From positions 61,783 to 125,782 of the forward strand of contig NZ_JXQM01000006.1 of NCBI RefSeq assembly GCF_000832065.1: a DNA stretch of 64,000 nucleotides. The letters are read 5' to 3'. The notes under the pieces were generated by a model. It ran no database searches and was not told the DNA's origin. It saw only the letters and a list, made by a program, of their open reading frames with translations. Both the position numbers and the translations under genes were made by a program. The DNA is from Nitrosospira sp. NpAV (GTDB lineage Bacteria; Pseudomonadota; Gammaproteobacteria; Burkholderiales; Nitrosomonadaceae). This document shows positions 8,686-18,211 of the stretch, piece after piece; positions within the stretch are counted from its first letter, which is position 1; every line of letters starts with the position of its first letter.

Positions 8686-9321
8686 ATGAAGCTGAAAGCC
8701 TTGTTTATAGCCTGCACCATAAGCCTTGCTCTACCGGCCCATGCCGCGCTTACCTCGAATGTCACCGATATTCCTGACCGGCAAATCATCGATTTCGAGA
8801 ATTTTGACGGCTTTATCACCACCGGTCCCGAGATGGTTGCATCCGGCGTAAGCTTCACCGGCACCCCCGGTTCTGTCTTGGGCGCTTTCATTGCAGACCT
8901 GGGAAGCAACGGCTTGTGGGGCGCAGGCAATCATTTTGCCGGCACGGATATCACCGGCACCCTTAATTTTACCTTCGTCAATGGCCTCACTCATGCCGCC
9001 GGAGCCTTTCTCAACAGTTATAACGGCAGCCCCATTCTTATCAGCGTTTTGGGCGATAACCAACAAATCATCGAGTCTCATACCGTGAGTATCGATACAC
9101 CGGATGGCCTTAATTCAGGAAATTTCTTCGGCATCACGCGGACGAGCGCCGACATTCGCTCGATTTCGTTCAGCGGACAAGGACTGGTGGCCGATGACGT
9201 GGCATTCGCGGCACTCGTCCCGGAACCGGAAGCGTACGCCATGCTGCTGACGGGATTGGCCCTTGTAGGTTGGATGGCTCGCCGCCCTCGCCGCCGTAAG
9301 ACGACAGCAATAGGCAAATAA
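8686..9321 (+). CDS. PEP-CTERM sorting domain-containing protein
   Basis: A 211-residue exported protein. It has a signal peptide (residues 1-20, ending AHA), a beta-rich middle part beginning IIDFENFDGFITTGPEMV, as in many PEP-CTERM proteins, and a C-terminal sorting signal: VPEPEAYAMLLTGLALVGWM followed by the basic tail ARRPRRRK. Exosortase would cut at the PEP motif and the protein would be released or attached with exopolysaccharide. The ribosome-binding site AAAGGGGAAA precedes the ATG. The 64-bp gap after phoX allows co-transcription. The molecular function of the middle domain is unknown. Confidence 0.9.
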   Translation: MKLKALFIACTISLALPAHAALTSNVTDIPDRQIIDFENFDGFITTGPEMVASGVSFTGTPGSVLGAFIADLGSNGLWGAGNHFAGTDITGTLNFTFVNGLTHAAGAFLNSYNGSPILISVLGDNQQIIESHTVSIDTPDGLNSGNFFGITRTSADIRSISFSGQGLVADDVAFAALVPEPEAYAMLLTGLALVGWMARRPRRRKTTAIGK

Positions 9322-9324
9322 GCC

Positions 9325-9386
9325 CGAATCCGCCGGTTAACCGCTTGTTCTCCATAGTTAGGACTTTCTGTCCCTTGGCGGATTCG
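9325..9386. terminator. Long-range inverted repeat between convergent genes
   Basis: CGAATCCGCC (9325-9334) pairs with GGCGGATTCG (9377-9386) across a 42-nt loop, just after the PEP-CTERM stop and before the 3' end of the haemagglutinin gene. The position suits a shared terminator, but there is no clear U-tract. Confidence 0.35.
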
Positions 9387-9493
9387 TCCGGGCGGGTTGC
9401 ACTACGTTGGAAGCCGATGCAGGTTCAAGCTGGTCTGGAATGACGAAAGAACCCTAAGCCGCCGCCGGTTGCATCACCCCATTCTCATTCCTT

Positions 9494-12400
9494 CTATTCT
9501 CCGCGCCCGATCACCTCGGCTGAAATAAAGGTAGGTTTAAGCTTTCTCATCGCGTCGGCAGTCCGTGCGGCATCCGACAGATTCTGCGACAAAGCCGCCG
9601 TCGCCTTGGACACATCATCTCCTTGCGAGGTAGCACCCGAGGTGGTGGCGCTGACTGCGCTGGCATCCGCTACCGGGGTGCCGGTGGAAGTCCCGGCCAC
9701 GGCAATGTTGTCCGCACCCAGCACGACCTGAGCGGCGATATTGAGGTTGTTCGCGCGGATGCCGGCATCGCCCGCATTCACCGTGCCTTTGGGCGCGATC
9801 AGATCGATATCGCCCGCGACCTTGCCACCGCCGCTGGAAAGCGCACCGATCCCGCTGCCGGCAGCGGCGCCCTGCAATTCCTGAACAACCTGGCCACTTG
9901 CACTCACCTTGATGATCGGCGGCGGCACCGCGGTCGCGGTCTTCTTGCCTTTGCCGGCGTCGATATCGCCCTCGCTCGACCACAGCAGTACATCACCCCC
10001 GCCCACGGTAAGAATGCGCGACTGATTGACCAGGATATTGTTGCGGGTGAATCCGCGCACGTTCCCGTCGGCCACCGTGAGCATGCCCAGGACATCATTG
10101 CCGACGGTATTCACCAGCACCTCCGGCGTATTGCTGAGACCGACGATCAGGTCGCCGCCCGGCACCATGAATTCGATATTGCCGCCGCGCTCGGTCTTGA
10201 TGCGGCTGGCAAACAAGTTGATCTCTCCCTGGTAATTCTTGAAGCTGCCATCGTCATTCTTCTCGCGTATCCCCGGAAACACCAGCTCCAGCGCCGCATA
10301 GCCGCGTTCATAGTCTCCCGCGAAGGGGCTGTCGGGATTATTCGTGTCGCGACCGGTGACCAGCAAGGCGGTATAGAGCATCTCGCGCACCATGCCGCGC
10401 TGGGTATCCGTATCCAGCGCCTGTACCGCCTGTACCGCCGCCAGTGCATCGGCGCCGTTTAGATTGTCGTTGCCCACCAGCCAGCGCGCTTCCCATAGCA
10501 AGATATCATCCGGGTTACCGCCCGCTTTTTCCAGTTGGACGGCCAGCCGGCCGATCGTGCCGGCGTAGTCGATCCCCTGCGCACCCACCCCTGCCGCCAC
10601 ATGAATATCGGCGCCGCCCCTGGGCAATTCGGCGTTGTCGAGGTCGCCCCGGCTGACGATGCCCGCCGACGTCCCCAGATCGATATTACGTCCCGCGGTC
10701 ACTTCCAGCCGTCCCAGGCCGCCCACCCAGATTTTAGCGTTATCTGTCCGGGCGTTTCCGGAGGTAAAAACCACATCCCTGCCCGCCACCACCTGGCTGA
10801 GATCGCCGGCATTGGCATGCTGTGTCAGAATACCCAAGTCGCGCACATCCTGGCCCGCACGTACACGAACTGCCTTGGCCAAATCCAGGTTGGGAGGCCC
10901 TTCCTGGTTGCCCCGGATATCCCCCACCACCGCGTAGACCCGTGCCGGTTGGGTATCGCCGGTATGCACGGGAACAGCGGCATGAGTAAGGACGAGATCC
11001 TCGGCTCTCAGTTGGGTATTCGGAAACTGAGTGTATTCTGTGCCAGGCCTGATCGCGTCCGGTATCAGCGCAGGATCCCGATCGCTCATAACTATACTCC
11101 CGGGGATATCGATCGAGTTAGCTGCCAGCAACGTCAATTGCGCGCGCGCCGAGGGACTCAGCACAATGTCGGTGACTCCGTCATTCAAGACAACGTCATT
11201 CTGAAACGCCGTGGCTGAGAGACTGGGTGGCAGGAAGGAAAGCAGCGTCGGTCGCCATTTGCTGCTGGAGATGTTGAAGTTGAGTCCTGGGCTATTGGGA
11301 CCTTGGGTTTTTCCGTAGGCTTCCCGCATGTCCGCACTTCCCCCTCCACCGTTATGGAGCACCACCTTGCCCTCCAGGCTTTGCATATCCACGCCACTGT
11401 CCGCGCCGTAAGTCGAGAACAGGCTCCAGCTAGGGCTGTTTGCATTGCTGATGTTAAATACCGCCGCAACATTGCCGGAAGACTGAACCACCAGATGCGG
11501 ATTCAGCACGGTATGAATATTGACGTCACTCCGCGCCTGCACCCGTGCCTGTGCGTCGCCCAGGGCCAGGATGGTGTAAAGCGGACTCCCGCTCAAGTCC
11601 TGTCCGCTGTCTATCTTGCCGCCCGCCTTCAGTACCAGTTCGCCACGGTCGGCATAATATTGGCCGCCCAGCACATCGCCGCCGGTCTCCACCCGCACAT
11701 CGCCGCCGCCGGTTTTCACCAGTTGGCCGGCATCCGGCGCGGTCGCCGTCATGCGCGCCTGGGTGGGTGTGCTGGCGGAAACGTTTTCCACCTTGCCGCC
11801 GGCGGTGAGCGTGACATTGCCGCCGCCCAGCGCGCCAATCCCCTGCTGGAATTGGTCGAAGCGCACCCACCAGGCGGGCTGGAGCGTATATTCGCCCGTG
11901 GCATCATTCAGCTTTCCCTGGCGGAACAGCCAGTTGGAATAGAGTTGTTTCGAGGGTATGCCCACGATATCGCCAGCCGCCGCCAGGCTCACATCGCCGC
12001 CGCCCTGGCTGAACTGGGCATTGGCGGGGACGGCAAACCCATTGGCCAAGTCGGCAACACGGCCAGCGGTATAAATCGCCGCTTTTTCGTCAGCCAGCCG
12101 GATATCGCGCCCCGCCGCAATGCGGATGTCGCCGGTGCCGGTGCGCACCAGTTTGCCCGCCGCCAAAGTGACATCGCCGCTGCCCGCATTGACCGCCAGC
12201 GGATCGGCCGCATCGGCATCCGCGCCCGCAACCAGCCGGTAGCTCCAGGAATCTCCGGGCAACAGTGTGGCCGGCGTGGTGCCGCTGCTGAAGGGCGTCG
12301 CCACATTGAATCCATCCGACAGATTGCTGTCGAGATTGAGGTTGCCCGCCGCCCGCAGGGTCAGCATGCCCGGCTCCTCCCCCGTCCGGCTGGTACCGAG

Positions 12401-15400
12401 ATTCCAATTATTGCTCAGTGTGAGATCGCCGGCCGAACGCACTTCAACCCCGGCGCGCACATGGAAGGCGGGATCGCCGGCCTTGCCCAGCCGCGAGGCT
12501 ATCGCGCCGGCGTGGGACGCAAAATCGGTGTTGTCGGCGTTCACCGTGTCCAGGCTCAGCGTCGTGCCGCTGCTCGCACCGCTACCGGTGAGCGTCGTGA
12601 TATTGTCGTAGATCTTGACTGCTTCCACTATTACCGATCGAGCGCCGCCGATGCCGCCGATGCCGCCCACGGCCACACCGCTGCCTGCGCCGCCGCCGGT
12701 GCGGGGCGCGCGCAGCACCACTTCTCCTCCCTCGCCCGCCTGGGCGCCCCCGCCCCCGCCGCCTCCATGCACGTCCAGGGTGCTGTCCGCGGCGAGATTC
12801 AGCCTGCCCGCGGTGGTGCCGATTTCGACATCACCGCCATTTTTTCCATTGCCGGTGGCATAGGCATCCAGCTTCGCGCTTGCCAGCACCGTCACGTCGT
12901 TCTTTGCGTAAAGACGGATGTTGCCCGCATCGGTCCCCGAGGCATCGACATGTCCCGCGACATCGAGCTTGCCGCCATCCACCGCAATATGGACGTTTTT
13001 TGCCTTGATCGTATCGGAGGCAGCCAGGCTGACATCGCCGCTGCGCACGCGCAGCGCTCTTGCGCCATCGAATACACCCTGGTTGAGCGCGGAGAAGTCC
13101 GTCAGCGCGCCCACATCCAGGTCGAAGCGCCCGCCCTCGCCCCGGGCGCCGCCGGCATCCGCCGCCGCCGAGCCTTGCAGGCTGCCAGCCGCTATGTCTG
13201 CCGTACCGTTAGCCGCGCGCACGATTACCTTGCCGGCGTCGCCGCCTGGTGCTGCGGAGACGTTCACCTGCGCGCCCGTTTGTACCACCACGTTGCCGCT
13301 ATCGCTCGCCAGTTCGACGGTGCCGCCGGGCGAGGCACGCGCGACATCGAAGAAGGCCACAGAGTGCCCGGCTACATTCGCTACCGCATTCGGACCCAGC
13401 GTAAGATTGCCGGATGTTGCCGTCAGTTTTAGCTCCCCCGAAGGCAGTGTTGCCTCGGTATCGAACATCACGTCCGTGCCGGACAGCGCCCATTTCGCTC
13501 CCAGCGCAGTCACCGGAGCGAGCGCGCGGTCCGGCGCCGTACCGGCCAGGTTGAGCGAGCCGGTTGCGGCGAGGGCTTGGCTGCCCCCCTGCTCGCCGCT
13601 GATGCGCGCGACACTCAGGTTTGCCGTTCCGGCAGCAATATCGGTGCTGCCCGAGCCGCGCCCGATGAGCTCGTTGGCACGGATGTCGATCTGGGAAAAT
13701 CCCTGGATGGCTTTGGCGCTTTCGCCCAGCACCAGTTTGTCCGCCTGTATCGCCAACACGCCGTTGCCGGGCGTGCCGCCGGCAGTGAATACCGATGCCA
13801 CCGGGTTGGAAAGTACGATGCTGGTTGCGCGCAGATTTGCGGTTTTACCGCCGTTGTTCAGTCCGGCCAGCCCGGCGCCCTGCAAACTCAGGGCTTGCAG
13901 GGTCGGCTTGCCCTCGGCATTCACGCCGCCCACGCTGACATCGCCATACAGGTCAAAGGTGGTGTAACTTGTCAGCGTCAACGAATTCAGGCTGTTCAGG
14001 CCGTCAAGTTCGGCCTGACTGAATATCAGGCCTTGGGTGCCCGCCGGCGCATTGCCGAAATTGACGCGGGTTGCGCCTATCGTCAAATTTCCGGCGACCG
14101 GATTACCCTTGTCGTCGGCAAAAAGGGTGGTGCCCGTAAACGCATTCTGCAGCGTGGCATCCAGCGTGATCGAATTTGCCGAGCGGAGGGTGCTGCCGGC
14201 TTCGCCCGCCAGCGTGCCCACGCTGCGATCTGGGCTGCCAGTGCGCGAAAAGCCGGCGGACGTTGACGCGACCCGTACCAGGGCGCCATTGCCGGCGGTT
14301 TCGTAGCGGTTTGCGTTATTTGCGCCCCCCGCACCGGGCTTAGGGTCTTGCGTCTCGATGGCGCTGCCGGCTTTCAGAGTCAGGGTATCCTTCGCCGCCA
14401 GAATGATTTCATCGCCCTTCAGGGTGTGATTGGCGTCGTTGGCCAATGTCACTTCCTCGGCATTGACCGTGAGGAGCGTGCTGACCCCGTCCGGGGCGAG
14501 GCTGCGCGTGCCACCCAGGAACAGGCTGGCCGCGCCCATGGCATTGAGCGTGCTGGCCGCGATACGCGTGGCCAGCGGATCGATGCCTACGGATGGCGTG
14601 CCGTTGGTGATGGCGATTCTAGGCGCACTGATGTCCACCGCCGCCCCGCGGCCTCCCTCGGCTGCGCCCAGCTTGAAAAGGGCATCCAGCTTCAGCCCGC
14701 CGGCGGTATCGATGGAGAGAAGCCCGCCGTCCTGCGGGCGAATAGGGCTGGCGGCAAAAAAGTCCGACGCGCGGGTAAGCGTAATTTCCGATCGCTGCAA
14801 AACCTGTTCGCGGGTCAGCACTTCAAACCCGCTCCACAAGGCATCACGCGGACCGCCTGCGGGCGCCCGGCTGTCGGTGATATAGCCCGGCACCACCTGG
14901 GTACCCTCCTGCTTGCTGTAAGCCTGGCCCGGCAACAGATTATGCACGTCCGTGTCCAGCCTCACCGCATACGCGCCGGGCAGCAGCGCATAGTGCGCGG
15001 GCAGCAGGGTATACACGCCTGCCGGCAGGCCTGGTATGCCGGAGAGATACACGGCGTCTCCCGCCGCGCGGTCGAAGCCGGTATTCTCCTGCCTGTCGCC
15101 GGGGGCGAATCCGCTCGCATAGCCCGGCAGGATGGCATAAGTATGGGCATCGTTCAGGATGTCGCGCGAGCCCCCCGGCCCCACGCTGAACTCGTAGGCC
15201 TGCAAATCGCCGCCGCCGGTGAGATCCAGGGTTGCGCCGGCCTGCATGTCGATATTCGCCGCCTGGGTGCGTATGGATTTTTCGGCCAACGCAGGCTGGG
15301 GAATTTCCTGATCGGGCTTGTAAATCCAGCTGCGGCCATTTACCAGCATGCCAAACGGAATCAGGCTGCCGGGCGCGGCGGCGATCGAAGTCAGGCTGCC

Positions 15401-18211
15401 TTCCCTGAACGTCAGGGTATCGGTGGCGTTGAAAGCCAGTTGGCCGAACGGCGCCCACACATTGCCATCCTGCACGATATTCGCGGCCGTTACTGTAAGG
15501 CTGCCCAGGGCGGAGAGTGGCAGCGACGGCGGCAGGGTGTTGCGGCTGAACGTAACCGTCTGCCCCGGTGCCTGGATGTTGATTTGGCTATAGGTGGCGG
15601 GGGCGATCACCGCGCCACTGAAAAGCAGATCGGCCGCGCTCGCAAGCGTGCCTGTCGGGCGTGGCGAACCGCTGCTGCTTACCCCCGACAGCCTGACTTC
15701 CTGGGTGCCGTTCAGTTCGGCGCGCGCCATGCCGGTCAGCGTCAGGTTGCCCGCCAGTTCCAGCAGTTGCGCATCCGCCTTGAGCGTGCCGCTGCCGGCA
15801 ACTGGTGTGTTCACTACATCCACGCGGTCTACGTCATAATTGCCCAGCCGCAGGGTTTGCGCCTTCAGCGCGGCGGTTCCTCCCGCCGTTTCGATGCGTG
15901 GCGCGTCGAACACCACCTCTTTCAACGGCAACGCCCGGTTGGTACCCAGATTCAGGTTGTCTTCCAGTCGGATGGCGTCGCGGCTTTTGAGCGTAATGCG
16001 GTCAAAACCCGCTGATTCAAGCGCTGCGGCGCCAAGCTTGGCCTGTCCGTTGAACCCAACAGGAATGGCGGTACCGGGAGTTAGGCCACTCATCTGTGAC
16101 TGGGTGATTTGTGCTAAACTCAGCTGTCGTTCACCAACGGGATAGCCTTTCTCTGTAATATCTAAAAACCCCAGAATCAGATCGAACGTTCCACCGCGGT
16201 TGGATACACTGCCTGCTTGCGCCAGCATGGATCCGTTTAGCAGAATCCCCTCGCGGGCGATAATACTAACCGAGCCTGCGTCGCTGCCCACCCATTGCCC
16301 CAGCCCCCCCGCCTCATTCAGAATGTCCAGCCGCACCGGCGCAGCCCCCGCGACCTTGATGCTTGAACCCGCCTCGACCACGACATAACCATACTGCGCA
16401 TTCAAAGTGATGGTACCGCCATTCAGGACTTCCCCTTGAGTCAGCCGCTGACTGTCGAGAAAAGTAAGCGCTGTACCGGATACGTCAAGCACCGCCTGCT
16501 TGCCCAGCCACAGGCTATTGGTGGCATTGAAATCAAAGCTCTGGTCATGGTCGAGCGTTGCCGTAATATCGCCGCCGGGCGCGCTGATGCTTCCTTGTAT
16601 ATCCAGTAGGCGTCCAGCCGACAGCGTGATGTTTGCCCTCGGATCAGCTTCAATGCGCGCGCCCGCGCCGATCACCAAATCACCTACCCCATCCGCGGTA
16701 TTTCTTGCTGTCAGGCTCAAATTCGCGGGTTGGCGCACCAGGTCATCCAGCTTTACCTGACGCGTAAAATCCTCCACCCGGCCGCCGCTGGGGCGCAGGG
16801 TGTAGTCAGGCTGCAATTCCAGGCTGAGGACGGCCGGCTTGATGCGGACACCCTCGGATAAGGTCACATTGTCAATCCCCGCGAGATGGATATCGGCAAA
16901 CCCGCCACGCTCAAAAAATCCGGTGCCCAGATTGGCTGTGCCGGCGGTGCTGTCCGGCGCGCCGCCGATCCGGATTTTATGGCTGGAAACGTTCAGCGTA
17001 CCGCCTTTGCCGATGCCGTAGCCATGCATATTCTCTTCGGTGACACCTGATACCGCGTTGCCCGACAGGCTGATCTCGCCGCCGTTGCCGGCGATGACGC
17101 TGCCGCGGCCATCGACCCTGAGCCGGCCGCCGCCGGTGACATCCAGCAGCGTGTTTTGTCCCAGCGCAATATTGTCGCCTGCGGTAAGCGTGATTTTGCC
17201 GCCATGCACCAGCGCGACCTCGCCCGAACCCGCTGGCACGCCACGCAATTCATTCACCCAGGTCCCGCGAGCCGACAGTGTGACCCCATCGGCCACCACG
17301 ATATCTAGCGGATGTGATGGGCGATCGGGTAGCTCGGGTAGCTCGTTTCTATGCGCATCGAGCACAACCGAGCCGCCTGGGGCCTCGATATCGGCGCCGA
17401 CCGTTATCCCTTGGGCGGTAATGTGCACGCTGCCGCCTTGTGGGACACGTAGCGCTTCACGCACTGCTGCTGCCTGGTTACTGAAAATCCCCAGGTTGGC
17501 GACCTTATCCTTGCCCAGCAATGCGGGATTGAGGCTCAGGGTGTTGATGAGATCGGACGAGAGCGCATCGCCAAACTTGAATCCTGCCGGCAGGGTGGCG
17601 CCGCTGCCGCTCAGCTCGACCAACTGGTTCAGCTTGTAGTCGAGCCCGCCGGAAATGGGGTTAACCGCGGGGTCGTTACCCATGGTCAGGCGGGCACCGT
17701 CGGGCATAATGCCCAAGTCGCGCTGCACTTCGCCGACAATAGTGCGGCCTTGAATATCAGCCTGCATTACGCTCGCGCGCAGACCGATAACTTCCAGTGC
17801 GCCGGCGTTCTTGCCCTCGGTATAGCCGGGGTCATAATTGAAACTCTGTCCCAGGTCGATCATCTCTTTTATGTTCCAGCGGCCGAAGTCCTGCACATAG
17901 CGGGTGGCAATGCCGTCATAACGCACGTCGGCGCGGGCATTGGCGATGTCGGTCAATACGCCGCGGGACATGAGCAGCGTGGTAGGCACGCTGGCCGGGG
18001 TGTAATTCAGGCTGCCGCCCGACAGGTCGATCACCGCGCCGGATTCGATAATGACCTCTCCCTGAGAGTTCACGCGCACGGTCCCCCCCCTCGGTGGAGC
18101 GCTCGGCCACGTTCCGCTCCAGGCGCGCCTGGTAGGATTGCAGGCTATCCTTGGCGATGAGCGTGGGCTTGCCTGCGTTGGCGTTGGCCAGGGCGCGGTT
18201 GATGTCGACAA
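9494..18211 (-). CDS. Filamentous haemagglutinin family protein (TpsA), C-terminal part
   Basis: A 2905-codon frame carrying most of a giant two-partner-secretion exoprotein. The first 43 or so codons (18211-18083) are out of frame with the real gene; family sequence begins at GGTVRVNSQGEVIIESGAV. The body is a long run of imperfect beta-helix repeats rich in Gly, Ala, Asp and Asn, such as GGSVHITAQGITVGADIEAPGG and LSAGRLLDIQGSISAPGGDI. Family-typical segments occur near the C-terminus (ADLSQVVAGRDVVFTSG region, RGGNIEFMVPGGDLIVGL, VLLWSSEGDIDAGKGKKTA), and it ends KPTFISAEVIGRGE, typical of DUF3739 haemagglutinins. No toxin domain is visible at the C-terminus, so a contact-dependent inhibition role is unlikely. 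Adhesion is the family role. Joined to the upstream part it would be about 3412 residues. Confidence 0.88.
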   Translation of the reverse strand: MSTSTAPWPTPTQASPRSSPRIACNPTRRAWSGTWPSAPPRGGTVRVNSQGEVIIESGAVIDLSGGSLNYTPASVPTTLLMSRGVLTDIANARADVRYDGIATRYVQDFGRWNIKEMIDLGQSFNYDPGYTEGKNAGALEVIGLRASVMQADIQGRTIVGEVQRDLGIMPDGARLTMGNDPAVNPISGGLDYKLNQLVELSGSGATLPAGFKFGDALSSDLINTLSLNPALLGKDKVANLGIFSNQAAAVREALRVPQGGSVHITAQGITVGADIEAPGGSVVLDAHRNELPELPDRPSHPLDIVVADGVTLSARGTWVNELRGVPAGSGEVALVHGGKITLTAGDNIALGQNTLLDVTGGGRLRVDGRGSVIAGNGGEISLSGNAVSGVTEENMHGYGIGKGGTLNVSSHKIRIGGAPDSTAGTANLGTGFFERGGFADIHLAGIDNVTLSEGVRIKPAVLSLELQPDYTLRPSGGRVEDFTRQVKLDDLVRQPANLSLTARNTADGVGDLVIGAGARIEADPRANITLSAGRLLDIQGSISAPGGDITATLDHDQSFDFNATNSLWLGKQAVLDVSGTALTFLDSQRLTQGEVLNGGTITLNAQYGYVVVEAGSSIKVAGAAPVRLDILNEAGGLGQWVGSDAGSVSIIAREGILLNGSMLAQAGSVSNRGGTFDLILGFLDITEKGYPVGERQLSLAQITQSQMSGLTPGTAIPVGFNGQAKLGAAALESAGFDRITLKSRDAIRLEDNLNLGTNRALPLKEVVFDAPRIETAGGTAALKAQTLRLGNYDVDRVDVVNTPVAGSGTLKADAQLLELAGNLTLTGMARAELNGTQEVRLSGVSSSGSPRPTGTLASAADLLFSGAVIAPATYSQINIQAPGQTVTFSRNTLPPSLPLSALGSLTVTAANIVQDGNVWAPFGQLAFNATDTLTFREGSLTSIAAAPGSLIPFGMLVNGRSWIYKPDQEIPQPALAEKSIRTQAANIDMQAGATLDLTGGGDLQAYEFSVGPGGSRDILNDAHTYAILPGYASGFAPGDRQENTGFDRAAGDAVYLSGIPGLPAGVYTLLPAHYALLPGAYAVRLDTDVHNLLPGQAYSKQEGTQVVPGYITDSRAPAGGPRDALWSGFEVLTREQVLQRSEITLTRASDFFAASPIRPQDGGLLSIDTAGGLKLDALFKLGAAEGGRGAAVDISAPRIAITNGTPSVGIDPLATRIAASTLNAMGAASLFLGGTRSLAPDGVSTLLTVNAEEVTLANDANHTLKGDEIILAAKDTLTLKAGSAIETQDPKPGAGGANNANRYETAGNGALVRVASTSAGFSRTGSPDRSVGTLAGEAGSTLRSANSITLDATLQNAFTGTTLFADDKGNPVAGNLTIGATRVNFGNAPAGTQGLIFSQAELDGLNSLNSLTLTSYTTFDLYGDVSVGGVNAEGKPTLQALSLQGAGLAGLNNGGKTANLRATSIVLSNPVASVFTAGGTPGNGVLAIQADKLVLGESAKAIQGFSQIDIRANELIGRGSGSTDIAAGTANLSVARISGEQGGSQALAATGSLNLAGTAPDRALAPVTALGAKWALSGTDVMFDTEATLPSGELKLTATSGNLTLGPNAVANVAGHSVAFFDVARASPGGTVELASDSGNVVVQTGAQVNVSAAPGGDAGKVIVRAANGTADIAAGSLQGSAAADAGGARGEGGRFDLDVGALTDFSALNQGVFDGARALRVRSGDVSLAASDTIKAKNVHIAVDGGKLDVAGHVDASGTDAGNIRLYAKNDVTVLASAKLDAYATGNGKNGGDVEIGTTAGRLNLAADSTLDVHGGGGGGGAQAGEGGEVVLRAPRTGGGAGSGVAVGGIGGIGGARSVIVEAVKIYDNITTLTGSGASSGTTLSLDTVNADNTDFASHAGAIASRLGKAGDPAFHVRAGVEVRSAGDLTLSNNWNLGTSRTGEEPGMLTLRAAGNLNLDSNLSDGFNVATPFSSGTTPATLLPGDSWSYRLVAGADADAADPLAVNAGSGDVTLAAGKLVRTGTGDIRIAAGRDIRLADEKAAIYTAGRVADLANGFAVPANAQFSQGGGDVSLAAAGDIVGIPSKQLYSNWLFRQGKLNDATGEYTLQPAWWVRFDQFQQGIGALGGGNVTLTAGGKVENVSASTPTQARMTATAPDAGQLVKTGGGDVRVETGGDVLGGQYYADRGELVLKAGGKIDSGQDLSGSPLYTILALGDAQARVQARSDVNIHTVLNPHLVVQSSGNVAAVFNISNANSPSWSLFSTYGADSGVDMQSLEGKVVLHNGGGGSADMREAYGKTQGPNSPGLNFNISSSKWRPTLLSFLPPSLSATAFQNDVVLNDGVTDIVLSPSARAQLTLLAANSIDIPGSIVMSDRDPALIPDAIRPGTEYTQFPNTQLRAEDLVLTHAAVPVHTGDTQPARVYAVVGDIRGNQEGPPNLDLAKAVRVRAGQDVRDLGILTQHANAGDLSQVVAGRDVVFTSGNARTDNAKIWVGGLGRLEVTAGRNIDLGTSAGIVSRGDLDNAELPRGGADIHVAAGVGAQGIDYAGTIGRLAVQLEKAGGNPDDILLWEARWLVGNDNLNGADALAAVQAVQALDTDTQRGMVREMLYTALLVTGRDTNNPDSPFAGDYERGYAALELVFPGIREKNDDGSFKNYQGEINLFASRIKTERGGNIEFMVPGGDLIVGLSNTPEVLVNTVGNDVLGMLTVADGNVRGFTRNNILVNQSRILTVGGGDVLLWSSEGDIDAGKGKKTATAVPPPIIKVSASGQVVQELQGAAAGSGIGALSSGGGKVAGDIDLIAPKGTVNAGDAGIRANNLNIAAQVVLGADNIAVAGTSTGTPVADASAVSATTSGATSQGDDVSKATAALSQNLSDAARTADAMRKLKPTFISAEVIGRGE

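Noticed and set aside
9494..9800. C-terminal toxin (CDI-type) on the haemagglutinin with a small immunity gene
   Set aside because: The C-terminus is the DUF3739-type ending, with no VENN-like motif or variable toxin domain, and no small gene follows before the convergent PEP-CTERM gene.
11303..13432. 709-codon plus-strand open frame
   Set aside because: It is antisense to the haemagglutinin beta-helix repeats; the Ala/Arg/Gly/His-rich composition is a by-product of GC-rich coding on the other strand, and no family motif is present.
14348..16015. 555-codon plus-strand open frame
   Set aside because: Same reason: antisense to the haemagglutinin gene, no motif, no ribosome-binding site.
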